Shown: in pieces, positions 23,396 to 35,680 of the stretch
Numbering within the stretch: position 1 is the stretch's first letter
How the letters are laid out: each line of letters starts with the position of its first letter
NCBI GenBank assembly: GCA_944472155.2
Contig: OX235271.1
Coordinates: forward strand, 122,765,329-122,829,328
DNA from: Trichobilharzia szidati
Lineage: Eukaryota > Platyhelminthes > Trematoda > Strigeidida > Schistosomatidae
Direction of reading: 5' to 3'
Length of the DNA: 64,000 nt
Position numbers and translations under genes: made by a program
Notes under the pieces: generated by a model
Seen by the model: the letters and a program-made list of their open reading frames with translations, nothing else
What the model was told of the DNA's origin: nothing
Databases searched by the model: none

Positions 23396-24111
23396 TGTTT
23401 AGTTGAGTCTCCTTAATTTTAATTTTCAGTTAGGTCTCATTACTGATCCGATAATCTAGGGAGTAACATTGAGTGAATAAGGTACTAGAGAAAATTAGAT
23501 TGGTTTGATAGAATTAATTCCACTCAAAATTCACACGCCATAAGTTTAATGCATTCGTCAGTATATTAGTCTAGTTCATCCACTATTTCTACTTTCTGTA
23601 CAGTCTGACATGGTCATTTTTAGAAGTAATTATACGCCTCAAATTTACTTGTCGTGAATCTTTATCAAAATATTTCTAAGATCTACAACGTACCAATCAA
23701 GCTTGCGACAGACGTCAAATGATATGCATAGAATTATGCATGTTATTTACCAACATAAGCGGATCTGTGTAGTTTAGAAGTTCACAAACACAAATTTTTC
23801 AAATCCGTGGCTTTAGTATAATTAAGTCAGTTAAAAGATTACTAAGGTTAAACAAATTAATGAACAGTTATTCTGTCTTAAATTTTGAGATTTTGAAGAG
23901 GTAATCATGGAAAAATAGACACTATTTTTAATATATTTGAACTCTTATGGCCATTTTGAATTTTCTTATTTCTTCTGACGGAAGGTAATCTAACATTTAT
24001 TTGATGAGGACTGACAGTGGAATGCTGGGCGTGTATTTTGTCCTCTTTAGAATTCAACAACCAGACATATGAAAAAAATAATATCAAAATATTAAAGTGT
24101 TATAAACTTAC

Positions 24112-24206
24112 CGAAATAACAAAAGGACTGCATAAGGAAAACTATGAAAGTTATTATAACTCGTAATTTGTCCTTCAGCTTCATTTATAGCGATCGTACC
24201 AAATAT
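24112..24206 (-). CDS. Cav2: Calcium channel alpha-1, exon: domain IV pore turret and pore helix
   Basis: Starts phase 0 after atgtttag and ends with CG of an Arg codon before GTAAGT. Encodes IFGTIAINEAEGQITSYNNF (turret) and HSFPYAVLLLF (pore helix). It is shorter than the acidic turret of vertebrate Cav2. The split Arg is completed by the next exon, giving LLLFR-CATGES. Confidence 0.95.
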
Positions 24207-24697
24207 CTAAACATATATGAAGAAAAGAAAGACTTGTGAAGTATTTGTCAGTAAAAATGCAGACTATATTAAACTAATTATCTGGTAAAATGAAGGTGAA
24301 AAACCATGAAGCGTTAAATCACTAAAGCGGTAATAATTCCGAAGAGCTTTTGTTTGCAGAGGACTGTAAATATTACATATCAGCGATTATTTCATTTAAG
24401 TACTGCCTTTGTCTTGTCGAAAAAGACAAAACAGCCAAATTACATAAGACCAGTAGCTTCAGGAGCTATGAAATTAAATATCCTGTAAAGAGGAAGAGCA
24501 TCTGTAGCCGTCTTGAGGAGCTAACATTACATTTATTTAGGATTCACAATATAGTGAAAATAACTCGAAATATAAAGTACGGTAAGGATATAGACTTTCG
24601 GAGAGAAAACAAACAACGGATGTTTGAAATAAAAAGAAATTTAAAAGAAATTTACTCTGATATTGCAAAAGCATATTTTCGAAATTACTTAAAGTTT

Positions 24698-24915
24698 ATT
24701 GGTGGATGGTGACTAGCGATGGAATCCAGGATGCGCATTTCGTCCTATTTAGGACTCGTCACCGGATGTACCTGCATTCCGCAGTGAGTGATGACGTTCC
24801 CACCAGGGCTCGAACTCAGTGCCCATAGTTTCAAAAACCAAAGCGTTATCTACTAGACCACTTGGGCCACTAGAGCCACCTCTTGTACAACGGGTCATAT
24901 TAATTATTTAATTCA
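24698..24915 (-). mobile_element. Smalpha-like SINE with decayed hammerhead
   Basis: Minus strand: a tRNA-like head (GTGGCCCAAGTGGTCTAGTA; B box GAGTTCGAGCCC), then GCAGGTACATCC, core GTGACGA, stem II GTCCTAAATAGGAC, GAAA, TGCGCATC and CTGGATTCC, ending CCACCAATAAAC. This order is that of the Smalpha satellite/SINE of schistosomes. The core has GTGACGA instead of CTGATGA, so cleavage is doubtful. Confidence 0.85.
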
Positions 24916-24921
24916 ATTTTG

Positions 24922-25163
24922 GATTTTCCCGTCGATTGATTGGACCGAAGTGCTCGGTCTTAGGTTGACATATTGGCTCCTTGTGCAGATGCTTCGACGA
25001 TGTCCCAAATAGGACGAAATGCACGTCCTGGATTCCATTGCTAGTCACTATCCACCAATTAACTTCTAATTACTTGCCCAGACATCGTCGAAGCATCTGC
25101 ACAAGAAGTCGACATGTCAACCTGAGACCGAGCACTTCGGTCCAATCAATCGACGGGAAAATC
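24922..25163. repeat. Smalpha-family foldback, 83-bp inverted arms
   Basis: Left arm 24922-25004 (GATTTTCCCGTCGATTGATT ... GCTTCGACGATGTC) and right arm 25081-25163 are inverted copies with few differences. The spacer carries CCCAAATAGGACGAAATGCA and CGTCCTGGATTCCATTGC, the 3' half of a Smalpha hammerhead. The arm sequence also begins the elements at 32.4 and 37.6 kb, so it is part of the family rather than unique DNA. Confidence 0.85.
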
Positions 25164-26173
25164 TAAAAATGAATTAAATACTTAAAGTTTGGTTAAACAC
25201 TAAGATTTTCTGATAGACCACTTGCGAATATCTAAACGTAGCATTGCAGTTGTACTAATCCCTATATACCTAAAATCAGATGGAGGTGTACATATTCATC
25301 TCGTTGCAGCATACAGAATATATAAAGCGTTAATGTTATGTGAATGAAACAGTTTGTTTAGATTGTACAAATCAATCATCTCTTTGCTGTTCAAAATTAA
25401 TTTTGTGCAGATCCACTTTGTATTAGTGTGGTTTAAGTGGTTATTAAACCTGTGCTTCCGTAAGTATGAAAAAAAATAATGACCTGAACACTCACAGAAT
25501 TCTTTATGAAGTGAAAATATCTGAAACAAGAGAAAAGATGGCCAGCTAGCATCACGATATCACATGACAAACATCAGATGTAACAATATGTGAAATTCAA
25601 GGGATCAGACAGCTATTTCAAGACGTAGTAAATTGAACAAATAACTGATGACGTCTACTGCTAGCAAGCAAAATTGAGAACCTGATGTTTACGTCATTTG
25701 ATCTGACTTCAAATTACTATTATTTTATATGAGTGCATACATCAGTCAGCAATATGTACAGTACGACTTTTATGAATACGTACAGTTTAGAAAAATGTTA
25801 CATTTTCTCGTTATACGTTTGGACACTTAAAATTTTGTATTTGTATAAACCATATTTTACTATTTCTGAAATTGAGGTAGTTTTTACCAATTTTAGTGGA
25901 TTTTTGATTTTTGTTATTCTGTCATTTTGTTTGGTGCATTTTTAAATGTTTTTGGAGTACAAGTTTGTACTTCAAGGAAACAGGATGATAGGATAGTGTA
26001 ACACGTTATAAAGTATCCTTTTAAATGTTTGCCTAAAGAATTAAATTAATCAATTCATGCATGAAATAGTTGTCAATCTAGTGAAAACTTTGGGAAAAAT
26101 ATTCGTAACTCAGTGTTGATTGGAATCATGGTTTGTTGATCTTTTATAATTCAGTAAAAAGTAAATTTTCCGG

Positions 26174-26526
26174 AGGATTTCATCATGAGCTGATATCAGT
26201 TAAAAAACCATTGGGAAACCTGGGAGTACTGGACAGCCGTTTCGTCTTAGTTTTGGACTCTTCATCAGTACTCACCCACCACCAGGGTTCGAACCCATGA
26301 CCTCTGGTTACAAGGCAAGCTCGTAGACCATTAGCCACTGGGACTTGATCCAATCGCCAGTCCATGAATTCCAGCTTCTGCCAATTCAGAATAAACTGCG
26401 ACCACAGCGCAATGTCTTCTTCAATGAGTTACTGCCTCACCTTCAACCTGCTCTACCCTACTGGTCACGGGTTCCCACTAGGACCCCAGGTAACTGCCTG
26501 AATAAGGCGAGTTGCTAGTGAGCATC
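26174..26526 (-). mobile_element. SINE-B copy 2
   Basis: Minus-strand SINE-B: upstream arm, tRNA-like module (TGGCTAATGG, GGGTTCGAACCCT), hammerhead-like core at 26272-26225 (TGATGAAGAGTCC..AAGACGAAACGGCTGTC) and arm ending CATGATGAAATCC. The core is mutated at its first position and in stem II. A short minus-strand frame across it is a by-product of the SINE. Confidence 0.82.
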
Positions 26527-28287
26527 AGATCAGAATTGTTTTTTTTTTTATACATCCTGCAAAATATCCTTTCCATCGTTACAAAACTTTTATATCGGAA
26601 AAGCTGTAGTCAGAAAACAGTCATTTGGAAAACCTTGAAATACCCAATAGCAGATTGTACATGTGAAAACACAAATACGCGACAAACTCAGCCATGTTTA
26701 TTATAAATATTGGTAGGCTCAGGTAAATTTAAATATATATTTTTGTACTATCATCATTAACATTGTAACCATTCTTGTAACTGTGATCGAAGTTCTATAA
26801 ATTTGGGCAAACTAGTATACATAACTTTTCAGCTTCACAGCTATTTGCTTTGTACCTTTTATATAGAATTAAATACTTTTGATTTTTTTTACCGGTTTCA
26901 TTTCGGTGTAACTACTAGTCTCTGTTTACCTTCTGAAAAGTATGTAAACTAAAGTTATACAGACTAGTAAAATGCAACACAGGATTTTACTTGTATCTAA
27001 GCTGTGAGTACGGTGGTAACACTTGACATCGCAACTCTGATTTCAAATAAGTACTGTTAATTTATATTATATTCTCAACGGAATTAACCTGTACAAAGAT
27101 TTTATCTTCGGGAATCATTTACGTATCTCCATCACTCTCATATTATACTTTTTCTTCATATCATGCCTCCGTCTAACTTACAGATCTAGTATTTTGCTAT
27201 TGAACTGCTCTTTCTTCTTTTAGGTACATTAATAAATTTAGGAACTGGTTTATGTTTTCATTTTGATAAATCATTATTTATTTATTACCAAATAGATTAA
27301 TTTCTTTTGAATGTCGTGACCTTTCATCAAAACTCTTGCCATTTAAACGAAATGCTGTTCATGGCAGTACAGTTTTAGAAACTAAGCAAAAGACTCACTA
27401 TTAACTGAATGTCTCTTTTTTGTTAAAGTTGATTTAACTGAGATTTCTGAAACAATGAGTAGGCATTACTCCGGTCAGATCAGTATAATTTTAATATTTC
27501 GATCCACATATTCACAAGTTAAACACTCTATTAAATACCAGATTGACAAAAACAAAAGATACCTCGTGTCCAGAAAATAAAAAACTTATTCAAAATTATC
27601 TTGTGTTAATAAATAATAATGGGATTCACTTAGCCGAACACTGTGAAGAAAGTTCTGAGGCAAAGTAAACCCCATATCAGTGCATTCTATGCAATCGAAG
27701 TTCTTCTGTTCTAGGTCACCTAAAATATTTTTAGTGTTACTTCATAAATGTTTGTTTTTTTATTGAATAGCTAACCACTTGGAAAAACTGCACTAATTCC
27801 AAGTAGTAAGTGGTACAACCTTATGATTGTTGGAAAGGGAAATGTTTCCGTGTGTTTCTTTAGGTCACCCACATAACCTATAAAACTTGATTTTGTACAC
27901 AGATTCCAACAAACAGTTAACTGAAATAAACCAGTGAAACAAAACTTGCCATTATATAAGATATTTCCACCGAAAGTGGAAACAAAATTAATACTACAGT
28001 ATCTTATAGTGTATATACACTGACATTTACTGTCAGTTTCTTACATTTACAAAAGAACTTTTTATTGATAATCTGGTAATACATACTACCCGTATAGTAA
28101 ATAAAAATTACCGACCACCAAGTGGCTATGTAATTCTAGGGCGTAATTAACTAACTATTTATATTTATAATCACTTAGGATGGAACTCATATTTAAAATA
28201 TAACTGGTATTTAACCTTTTAAATTCACTTAATATTGTCGAGGAAAAGTGCTTGAAGTGACCCAAGGTTGGCAGACAAGTTTTATAT

Positions 28288-28392
28288 CATAGGGTGACTT
28301 AGAAACCTAGCTGACCACAGGATTCGAAACCTCAGACCGACAATTCCGATGGTAAATTAAGTTTCCACTCCAGATTAATCACCACTCAGTTC
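28288..28392 (-). repeat. tRNA-like relic (B box)
   Basis: Minus strand has GGTTTCGAATCCTG, a B-box match, preceded by GAGTGGTGATTAATCTGGAG, a weak A-box-like region. Pairing is poor. Probably a SINE head; low confidence. Confidence 0.35.
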
Positions 28393-28529
28393 TGCTACAC
28401 AATGTGTTGATCTCTGTACTATAAATTGCTGAAACTTAAGGATAAAATAATGATTTGTTGTGTGTGTACATTTGTTTTCCGACATTTGGTCTTATAATTT
28501 TTATCAACAGAATAAATTATCAAACTCAC

Positions 28530-28715
28530 TTGCATTCCTACTACAGCATAAATGAAGAACAGCATTGTGATCAAGAGGCATACATAAGGTAGTGCTTTAA
28601 ATGATTGAATAAATGTCCATAAAAGTATTCGAATGGTATAACCTTGTCTGATTAACTTGATTAGACGAGCTGCACGAAAAAGTCTTAAAAAACCTAGATT
28701 AAGAAATGAAGAATC
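28530..28715 (-). CDS. Cav2: Calcium channel alpha-1, exon: domain IV S4, S4-S5 linker and S5
   Basis: Sixty-two residues, phase 0 at both ends (acceptor ctgttctcag, donor GTGAGT). Encodes [20 protein letters not shown] (S4, with five regularly spaced basic residues), [21 protein letters not shown] (S4-S5) and [18 protein letters not shown] (S5). This block is one of the most conserved in Cav2 and is almost identical to the vertebrate sequence. Confidence 0.97.
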
Positions 28716-29177
28716 CTGAGAACAGAGAAAAGAAATGGGAAAATTGGATTAGAATAAATACTTCAGAAACAAACATATCTAAATAAACTATATATAAGTA
28801 GGAAATAGAGATACATTAGCGTTGCATTTTTCCAAATCAGCTTTTCGAAGTAGTATTCATCATATCCCTATTGATTAACATTTAGAAAAATGCTTGGGAA
28901 TTCTTGGTACAAACACTGGCCATTATGGACTGATTAGTTCATGAATTATTAGCTGAAATTGATTGATGAGCATATTATTCATTATGCTTCAGATAAACAA
29001 CACTCAAACGTCTAACTAGATGTTGAAGATAATGCTTGAGTCATAACCTATAGACTTAGTCACCAATTGAGCGAGTAATGCCACTTCATCAGCTGTTAAA
29101 ACACAAGTGGTATAAATTTAAAAGAATCATTTGATGAGATATTTCACTGCATCTACCGTAAACACTTCCAACAACTT

Positions 29178-29430
29178 GTCCAAGACAATAATAATAAAGC
29201 TTTATTTCAGACAATATGCGGACATATGGCACAAAAGTTCCAGCATATTTAGTTCCAAAATACTTTTTTCTTCATACAGGATTTACGTGTAAAGTGAAGT
29301 TAAATTAGCGCTCAAGTTCCTTTGAAATAACTGGACAATTAAAACAATGATAAATCCAGATGAAATTAATCATTTTGGTGGAAAGCAATTTCGGTAGCCC
29401 AGTAATTCAAGCAGGCCGCCTTGTTTTATC
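29178..29430 (-). mobile_element. Non-LTR 3' UTR-like repeat J, copy 2
   Basis: Inverted relative to copy 1: minus strand reads GGCGGCCTGCTTGAATTACT, GGGCTACC, then CTGTATGAAGAAAAAAGTAT and ATATTGTCTGAAATAAAGCT with a TTATTATT end. It lacks about 110 bp of internal sequence present at 21.8 kb. Confidence 0.65.
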
Positions 29431-30933
29431 GCGGTGTAATTGCTACACTGAGATACAGTATTCAGAGATTTTATTTTTTCTAATCTTCGGTTAATCACAG
29501 TGCCATGAAACAAAACGTATTAGCTTGCAAGGATATTATTCATTCTACAACAAGGACAAATTTGATTCTTAAGTTATAATTCGGAAATTGTTAACATGAT
29601 TCTGAGTTTCCTGGTGAAACAAAACTACTTTTCCTGAACAACTGTTTAATTGGAAAAATGAGCTTAGTGGCTAAAAATAACGAAAGCTTTTTACTATGCA
29701 GCTCAGCTCTGTACATTTTTATCCTAATTTTTTCTTGCATAACTATTCAATGCACTGTAAAAAAAACTGTTCCTTTATGGCGCCTTCTGAAAAAGACAAT
29801 TAAAATTAATTCTATTCTACTATGGTAATTTGGTTTTTATTAGTAGTAGGAAAATCAGTTTTTATAGAGCTGTCAATAAAGGGGAATAGACTTGAAGTTC
29901 TTTTGATTAAATGATGTTATTTTTAAAATAGAAGTTTCTAAACTGTAACGATTAGTACATTTTTTTATAGTCTTCGAATTCCTTTAACAAACAAAAGTGC
30001 TAATAAGTTTATCGCATGTATTTAAGTAAGTATCGCCTTTGTGTGGTTACTGATTATGTTCATGTAGGATCAGATAAATAATCAAAAAGATTTACAAACA
30101 ACTGTTCACTTTTAAAATTACAAGCACTAAAATTCCCATTACAGAGTTTTTCTCATCAAATATTTTGAAATGTCTGCGCATTACATGTAAAGCCATCAGT
30201 TAGGTTTAAGGTGTATCACAAACCAGTCCCATACGACTGGAAAATAGCCTTCAAATATTTCTTGATATGAAATGAATCAACTGTCGATATTCGTTTGGGA
30301 CAATTAGCTACAGAAGAAGTTAAAGGCTTGGATGTTAAACCAACATTTTTTAACCAAACATTTCCGTGTTTTACAGCTTATGATAAAGCCGGAACCAGTA
30401 AGTTTAGTTGAATGTGCTCATTGTCATATGACAAAATTTCACTGAGTTTTGGAAGAGTCCATCTTGGAACATCTTTATTAAAGCAGATACTACAGAGATT
30501 CAGAAAGATTAATCCCCAATAAAATATTTTTTATCACACACCTTACAAACGACAGTATGTGGTCTTTTAGGCATTTACATGATCTCAATAATCAATAGTT
30601 TCATACCCTAGCTAGTATGAGTTAAATCTCATTGATGAGTTGGCATTTATATTTTATCTTTGTCTTAATTGTAATATTATATTTTCCCATTTGAGCATAG
30701 CACAGTACTATCTTCGATTAATATCTTTTCCGTTTCTTCACTTTTCTTTTTACGATTTTCTAGATGGCATGCATATATGACGCCTGAGGATTTGAAACAC
30801 CACGTACTAATGATGAGTCTGTTTTTCTCTTCCTAATCAATTCAAATTCATCCTTAATATAAATTCACAAGTGCAGAAATAACAACTTTATTAAGGACTA
30901 AAGAGATGAATCTTTGATTGAGCAATCTTCCAC

Positions 30934-30960
30934 AATATATATATATATATATATATATAA
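30934..30960. repeat. (AT)n microsatellite
   Basis: About 27 bp of AT dinucleotide repeat inside an intron. Confidence 0.9.
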
Positions 30961-31472
30961 ACCTTACCATTCAGTGAGTTCTTAATGAACATTTTAATCG
31001 TGAAGAAAACCACCTGCTGATTTATCAAGATTACCCATTTACACAATATCAGAAACTTTATCTTGTTTGGTTCGACTTTTGGAACTATTCGGAAATCTTT
31101 AAGTTTGATTTATTTTAACTTTCGTTGATGAAGATAAAAACAATTGAATACGATTTCCCTGTTTATTCCTAACATCTAGTAAAGGTCGTTCAAGAGAACC
31201 GGGTGTTTTGAGCTCTTATATACTACCTTTCCAAAAAATGTCAACATAAGACTTTCGAAAATGTTTGAGCGAACAAATTAAAAGTGGCAATGAAGGAGGA
31301 AGTATCATGTGTATTGGATTTATTCAAAATTTCATCTACAGGAGAATGAAGGTTATGAAATTTATTCAATAAATTTTTTATACGTCTATCAAAATGTAAT
31401 AATGTGTTTAAAAATTTCCGTGTTATATACGTATATATTTTTTTTCTGCGAAAATTAAAAAATACAACTTAC

Positions 31473-31556
31473 GTGCAGTTCAGAAACAAGTACATCTGTT
31501 ATACTACCAACTACAGTAATAAAATCAAATGTATTCCAGGAATCCCGAAAGTAGCT
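31473..31556 (-). CDS. Cav2: Calcium channel alpha-1, exon: domain IV S3
   Basis: Twenty-eight residues, phase 0 at both ends (acceptor attcttttcag, donor GTAAGT). Encodes [19 protein letters not shown] and TDVLVSELH: the S2-S3 linker, S3 with its conserved Asp, and the start of the S3-S4 loop. The exon is small but every residue class fits [25 protein letters not shown] of vertebrate Cav2. Confidence 0.94.
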
Positions 31557-33156
31557 CTGAAAAGAATACAATGTGTCAGTATTAATTATTTCACGTTTGA
31601 TACCAATATAGTTAGACACATTTCAATTCTACAACAAATATAAATGCTATTTTTGAAAGATATATTAGTGAAAATTTGAATAACAGTATAAAATCTTGGA
31701 GAATTGAAATGTAGAATATTGAAGCATATGTAAAAGTTTATGCAGATCTACCAAAACCAAAGAAGCATTATATAATCCTTGATACTTGAAACACAGACAA
31801 GTAATGCTTATAGGTAAATTTAACTCTTGACAGCCTCATAATATTCTGTGAGAACACTAGTAATTAAGGTAAACAGTCAGAGATAGTGTTATCGCTTATT
31901 TTTAGATCGTGAATGCCATTCGAGTAGTTCAGTATTCATACATTCGGCTGACTATTGAACAATTCCGTTGCCATTATCATCTAAAACGCAGCTCGATTTT
32001 TAACTGCAAAAATCAAACTTCAATCTCTTTTGCTTTGTGTTTATAACAGTAATAATTATAACAATCTCATTACTTAAAGATTATAAAAGTGATTTCTTTT
32101 AATGGAAATGTATGTATATTAAGTGAAGAATTAAAGGTATTTTGTTTTTCCATTGTTTTTCTATTATTCATTTCCATTAATAAATGATTTCTTCAACCGA
32201 AAACATTTTGTACTGGTCTTTTTTTACTGATTGCAATCGATTATATTTTTATTTTTGTTCAAGAATTGTTGTTTTGATAAGCGAAAAATATCATTCTTGA
32301 TTCTTTAAATTTTTATATACATTGAATAATGGATAATATAACTAAACGGTTTACAGTGGTATAACATCTTTTAATTGGATTTTAGATTTTCCCGTCGATT
32401 GATTGGACCGAAGTTCTCGGTCTCAGGTTGGGAACATCATCACTCACTGTGGAATGCAGGTATATCCAGATGAAGAGTCCAAATAGGACGAAATGCGCAT
32501 CTTGGATTCCACTGCTAGTCACCTTCCACCAATAAACCTCTAGGTATAACATCTTCTTTATACACTCATCTTCGGCTCGAAAAACCACGTGTTTTAATTT
32601 ACTCATATTATGTTAGATATCAGTAACATGGCTTATTTCAATCTGTAAAATGATTGCAAATTGACTTCCGCTCCAATTAACTGAGCAACAAAATAGAACT
32701 AAGTCTCTGACCCACATCAGAAACTAGCCATTAAGAAACTTTAAATGTAAGGTGAGTGACTGAAGAAACTAAGTTCTGTCATAAGGAGTTAGTCCATAAA
32801 GGAAGTCAAGCTCATGTTTACGTTACAAAATAATAGTTTTACTAGGACAAACAATAACGACTGTAGCTCACTAGCTTCAGGTGATAGCAATGGATAAATT
32901 TACATCAGCAGATCCTTTCAACTGGAAGTTTATCAGTTCTTATTACAGTCTTCGGGATGTCTTTCACCAATCAGAGTTTGAGGGTGTTAATAAATAACTA
33001 AACGCACTTTGACTACGCTAAAAAACATGTTTTGAACTTATAAATAGTTTAAACTGAACACAGCTGAAGAATTATATATTTACTGATTTCCAAATAAAAA
33101 AAATTTTAGTGGTTCAGTGCATAGGAGAAAAACTGTAACTGATTTTCTATTCTCAC
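31557..33156 (-). other. Channel intron, 1.6 kb
   Basis: Holds a Smalpha-like element (32384-32538); the remainder is unremarkable AT-rich sequence. Confidence 0.65.
32384..32538 (+). mobile_element. Smalpha-like element, plus strand
   Basis: Begins GATTTTCCCGTCGATTGATT, GGACCGAAGTTCTCGG, continues GAATGCAGGTATATCCAGAT and hammerhead parts GAAGAGTCC, AAATAGGACGAAATGCGCAT and CTTGGATTCCACTGC, ending CCACCAATAAAC. The core reads AGATGAAGAG instead of CTGATGAG. The tRNA-like head is missing; an internal deletion joins the 5' head to the ribozyme region. Confidence 0.82.
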
Positions 33157-33315
33157 CTTTGGTCCAAATGCAATTAATTTAAGCAAACATTCCATTGTAA
33201 ACATTGCTGTGAATGCTGTATTCAGATACACTAATGTACTACAATAATTCTGATATTTTTGTGTTTCCCAGTCAGGAATACCCATATTAGCATCTGTATA
33301 ATCTGGTCTATAATA
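33157..33315 (-). CDS. Cav2: Calcium channel alpha-1, exon: domain IV S1-S2
   Basis: Fifty-three residues, phase 0 at both ends (acceptor tatgtaacag, donor GTGAGA). The S1-S2 extracellular loop (YYRPDYTDANMGIPDWETQK) is polar and longer than in many vertebrate Cav2 channels; S2 follows (LVYLNTAFTAMFTMECLLKLIAFG). The FTxxFTxExxLKLIAFG pattern is diagnostic of domain IV S2. Confidence 0.95.
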
Positions 33316-33825
33316 CTGTTACATAGAAATAAAATTGTGTGAATAAAACAGATTAATAAGTGAATAATTCAAATGACTATCAAGATATAAGAAATAGTGA
33401 TTACCCAAGAGAATACAAGAAACCTCTAAAAATATCACGTTTATTTTCTATTTATACGTCAGCAGTTAAAAAACTGTGAATATAACTGATAGACGTATTT
33501 TGTAATCAGGTGGAAAGCTAGCAACAATATACGTCGTGATCACTTTCGAAGCGATGGTTTTGAAGCTGTTGATTCACTGCTAATGAACACAGACACATGA
33601 CTCTATAGATGAATACATCTCAGTTTCGTCCTTTTAAAATTATCTCCTAGTTAAAAGTCTGGGCGTAAAAGAAGTTCTCCATAGATTTTCTTCAGGTTCT
33701 TACAGTTAAAAAATAAAACGTACAATTATAAAAAACAGCGAGGAGCATATATTGCATATAAAATATTATGTCGATTTAAAAGCACATGACTTTCAAGTTG
33801 TAACGTAACACAATAAACAGCATTT

Positions 33826-34012
33826 CATTATTATTATTATTTTATTCGTTTACGTTACCAGTGGAACATAGAGCTTCAAGGTAAAGCTTTGAAGTTTCGG
33901 TAGCAGTGGTGGGGTCACTATCCTTATGCACAACCTTCCCTCTTTACCGGTCTTAGCTTTAGGAGTGCGTCGGCCTGGGATTGAACCCCGGCCTACATGC
34001 GTGGTTGGCAAA
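33826..34012 (-). mobile_element. SINE-C, truncated copy
   Basis: Minus strand: 5' truncated in the tRNA-like head (GGGGTTCAATCCCAGGCCGA, CGCACTCC), then body AAGAGGGAAGGTTGTGCATA and tail TGAAGCTCTATGTTCCACTG before an (AAT)n stretch. Same family as 38.9 and 42.2 kb. Confidence 0.8.
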
Positions 34013-34576
34013 CTGTATTTGTATGATAAATGTGGTGGGCTGAATCCAATCCTTAAGCACTGTGAAATGGATATGATGATTAGTCATACTGAATTCATGA
34101 AATGTGGGCAAGGAAAATAGATAAAAGTTCAAGGTCGTTGAATGTTGTCTTGGTTACTAGTACAAATATTGTGTGCGTCATTCAGAAGATAGTAAGACTA
34201 TGGTAAATAATTCATCTTGATATAATCAATACGTGGAATAAATACAACAGAGACAAAATATCAACATAATAAATTAATGCAGTCAGTTAGAGTATACATG
34301 CATAGAGAATTCGACAGAATGTTTGAAGTTTGTTTATTAGAAGAATACAAATTATAAAACATTGTGACTTAAATTGTTTAGAAAAAAGACTAGAGAAAGA
34401 GGGGGTTGCAGGAGGAACAGTGTCTGAAACTGTTCTTTCTACATTCAGAGAGCTGATTTATCCGACCATATCATCATATCTTCAGCTATAAAAAGAAATA
34501 AACCGAGTGTAGTGACAATGTCTTAGGTATGTGGTATATAACTCTAAAGGTTAGACTGAATTCTACTCAGGCCTTG

Positions 34577-34970
34577 TGTTTACTAATGTGACCCAAGCAG
34601 GCTCTCAATGGATCTCGGTTCCACAGGTGAAGTTTCCCAGTCGTATTGCAACAGCAGAAGGAAAGACACGGAAGCCAAAGTATATTTTTCACTGATCAAA
34701 GCGCTGTTTATTTATATACAGTTTATATTTTTAACCAATCACTGAGCGTGTGATTTTGGTTTACATTAAACGACATGAAATAGAATGTTCAAATACATAA
34801 TGTTCTGTTGCTAACGCAGTACTGAACTGTGCGAATAATATTCTGACTCTAGCATCAAACAGAATGTTCAAATAGATATATTATATTCTGTTGGTAATGC
34901 TGTATTGAACTGTAGGAATATGTGAGAATAATGTTCCGTTGGAAAGCGTTGTCCATATCACACCACTACA
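34577..34970 (-). mobile_element. Possible solo LTR
   Basis: On the minus strand the segment begins TGTAGTGGTGTGATATGGAC and ends about GGGTCACATTAGTAAACA, giving TG..CA termini about 394 bp apart, with a TATATAAATAAACAG promoter/polyA-like stretch. It includes an imperfect internal duplication (GAATGTTCAAATA..TTCTGTTG, twice). No matching target duplication was seen, so the ends are tentative. Confidence 0.4.
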
Positions 34971-35609
34971 GTATACTCTACATAACTTGAACTATAGATA
35001 GTGGATGAAGAAGTGTTAGGATCAGATAAACTGTCTTTGAGTTCAGGAGCGAACTCAAAGTCTACGTCGATTTTTATCATCATTAATAACTGGATATTAA
35101 TTAACTGCCTTAACGGTCTTAGAAATATGTCATTAGAATAGGCTTACAGGATTACTAAAGCCTGATTGATTCAAAAACATTTGTTAAAGAAAGATGACTT
35201 AACACATTTTTTATTATATTAAACTATATTTAAGTATGATATCATCTACTATATATTTTCTTTGTAAATTTGCACATTTTTCTTATGAATTAGGATAAAC
35301 TGAATAGTAAATCTCATGTGCACCAATTAAATGAAGATTTTTAAGTATAATGAAGTTGAAAGGGAGCTAGAGGATGATAATCTGTCCCTGTTCGGTAAGA
35401 ATAAACGTAAAATCTAGAAATCTACAGTCTTTTTTAATAAATACCACTTTCTTTTTATGAAAGATATCTAGATAATATAGTTACTGGTTGAAAAGGTAAC
35501 AGTTCATTTGATACACTGAAGGTTACTAGAAATGATAACCTGATAAAGTCACAACTTAAACTGACTTCTGTTAATTAAGTTTTCTCATTCCTTAGGCGAG
35601 TTTCAGAAG

Positions 35610-35680
35610 TACGTCTGTCAAGAATCGAACTCCTATCTCATGCGTGGCTGGCAGGCATTCTACCCCTGAATCACCGACTC
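35610..35680 (-). repeat. tRNA-Gly-like pseudogene or SINE head
   Basis: Minus strand TCGGTGATTCAGGGGTAGAA, TGCCTGCCAGCCACGCATGA and GAGTTCGATTCTTGACAGACG track a tRNA-Gly(GCC) gene arm by arm (A box, GCC in the anticodon loop, B box). The anticodon and acceptor stems carry mismatches, so it is not a working tRNA. Confidence 0.6.

Larger units (their letters stand above)
21543..24111 (-). other. Channel intron, 2.6 kb
   Basis: Separates the two pore-loop exons of domain IV. It holds a non-LTR 3' end J (21778-22146), a LINE-D 3' end (22546-22800) and a family I repeat (23265-23395). Confidence 0.65.
24207..28529 (-). other. Channel intron, 4.3 kb
   Basis: Contains a Smalpha-like SINE (24698-24915) next to an inverted foldback of the same family (24922-25163), SINE-B copy 2 (26174-26526) and a tRNA-like relic (28288-28392). 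A 120-codon plus-strand frame ending at the SINE (24350-24712) starts at TTG and is not recognised. Between 26530 and 28280 I see only AT-rich sequence. Confidence 0.6.
28716..31472 (-). other. Channel intron, 2.8 kb
   Basis: Contains repeat J copy 2 (29178-29430) and an AT microsatellite (30934-30960). Nothing else recognisable. Confidence 0.6.

Noticed and set aside
24350..24712. 120-codon plus-strand frame
   Set aside because: Starts at TTG, ends in a Smalpha-like SINE, and has no recognisable motif. Several frames of this length are expected by chance in AT-rich 64 kb.
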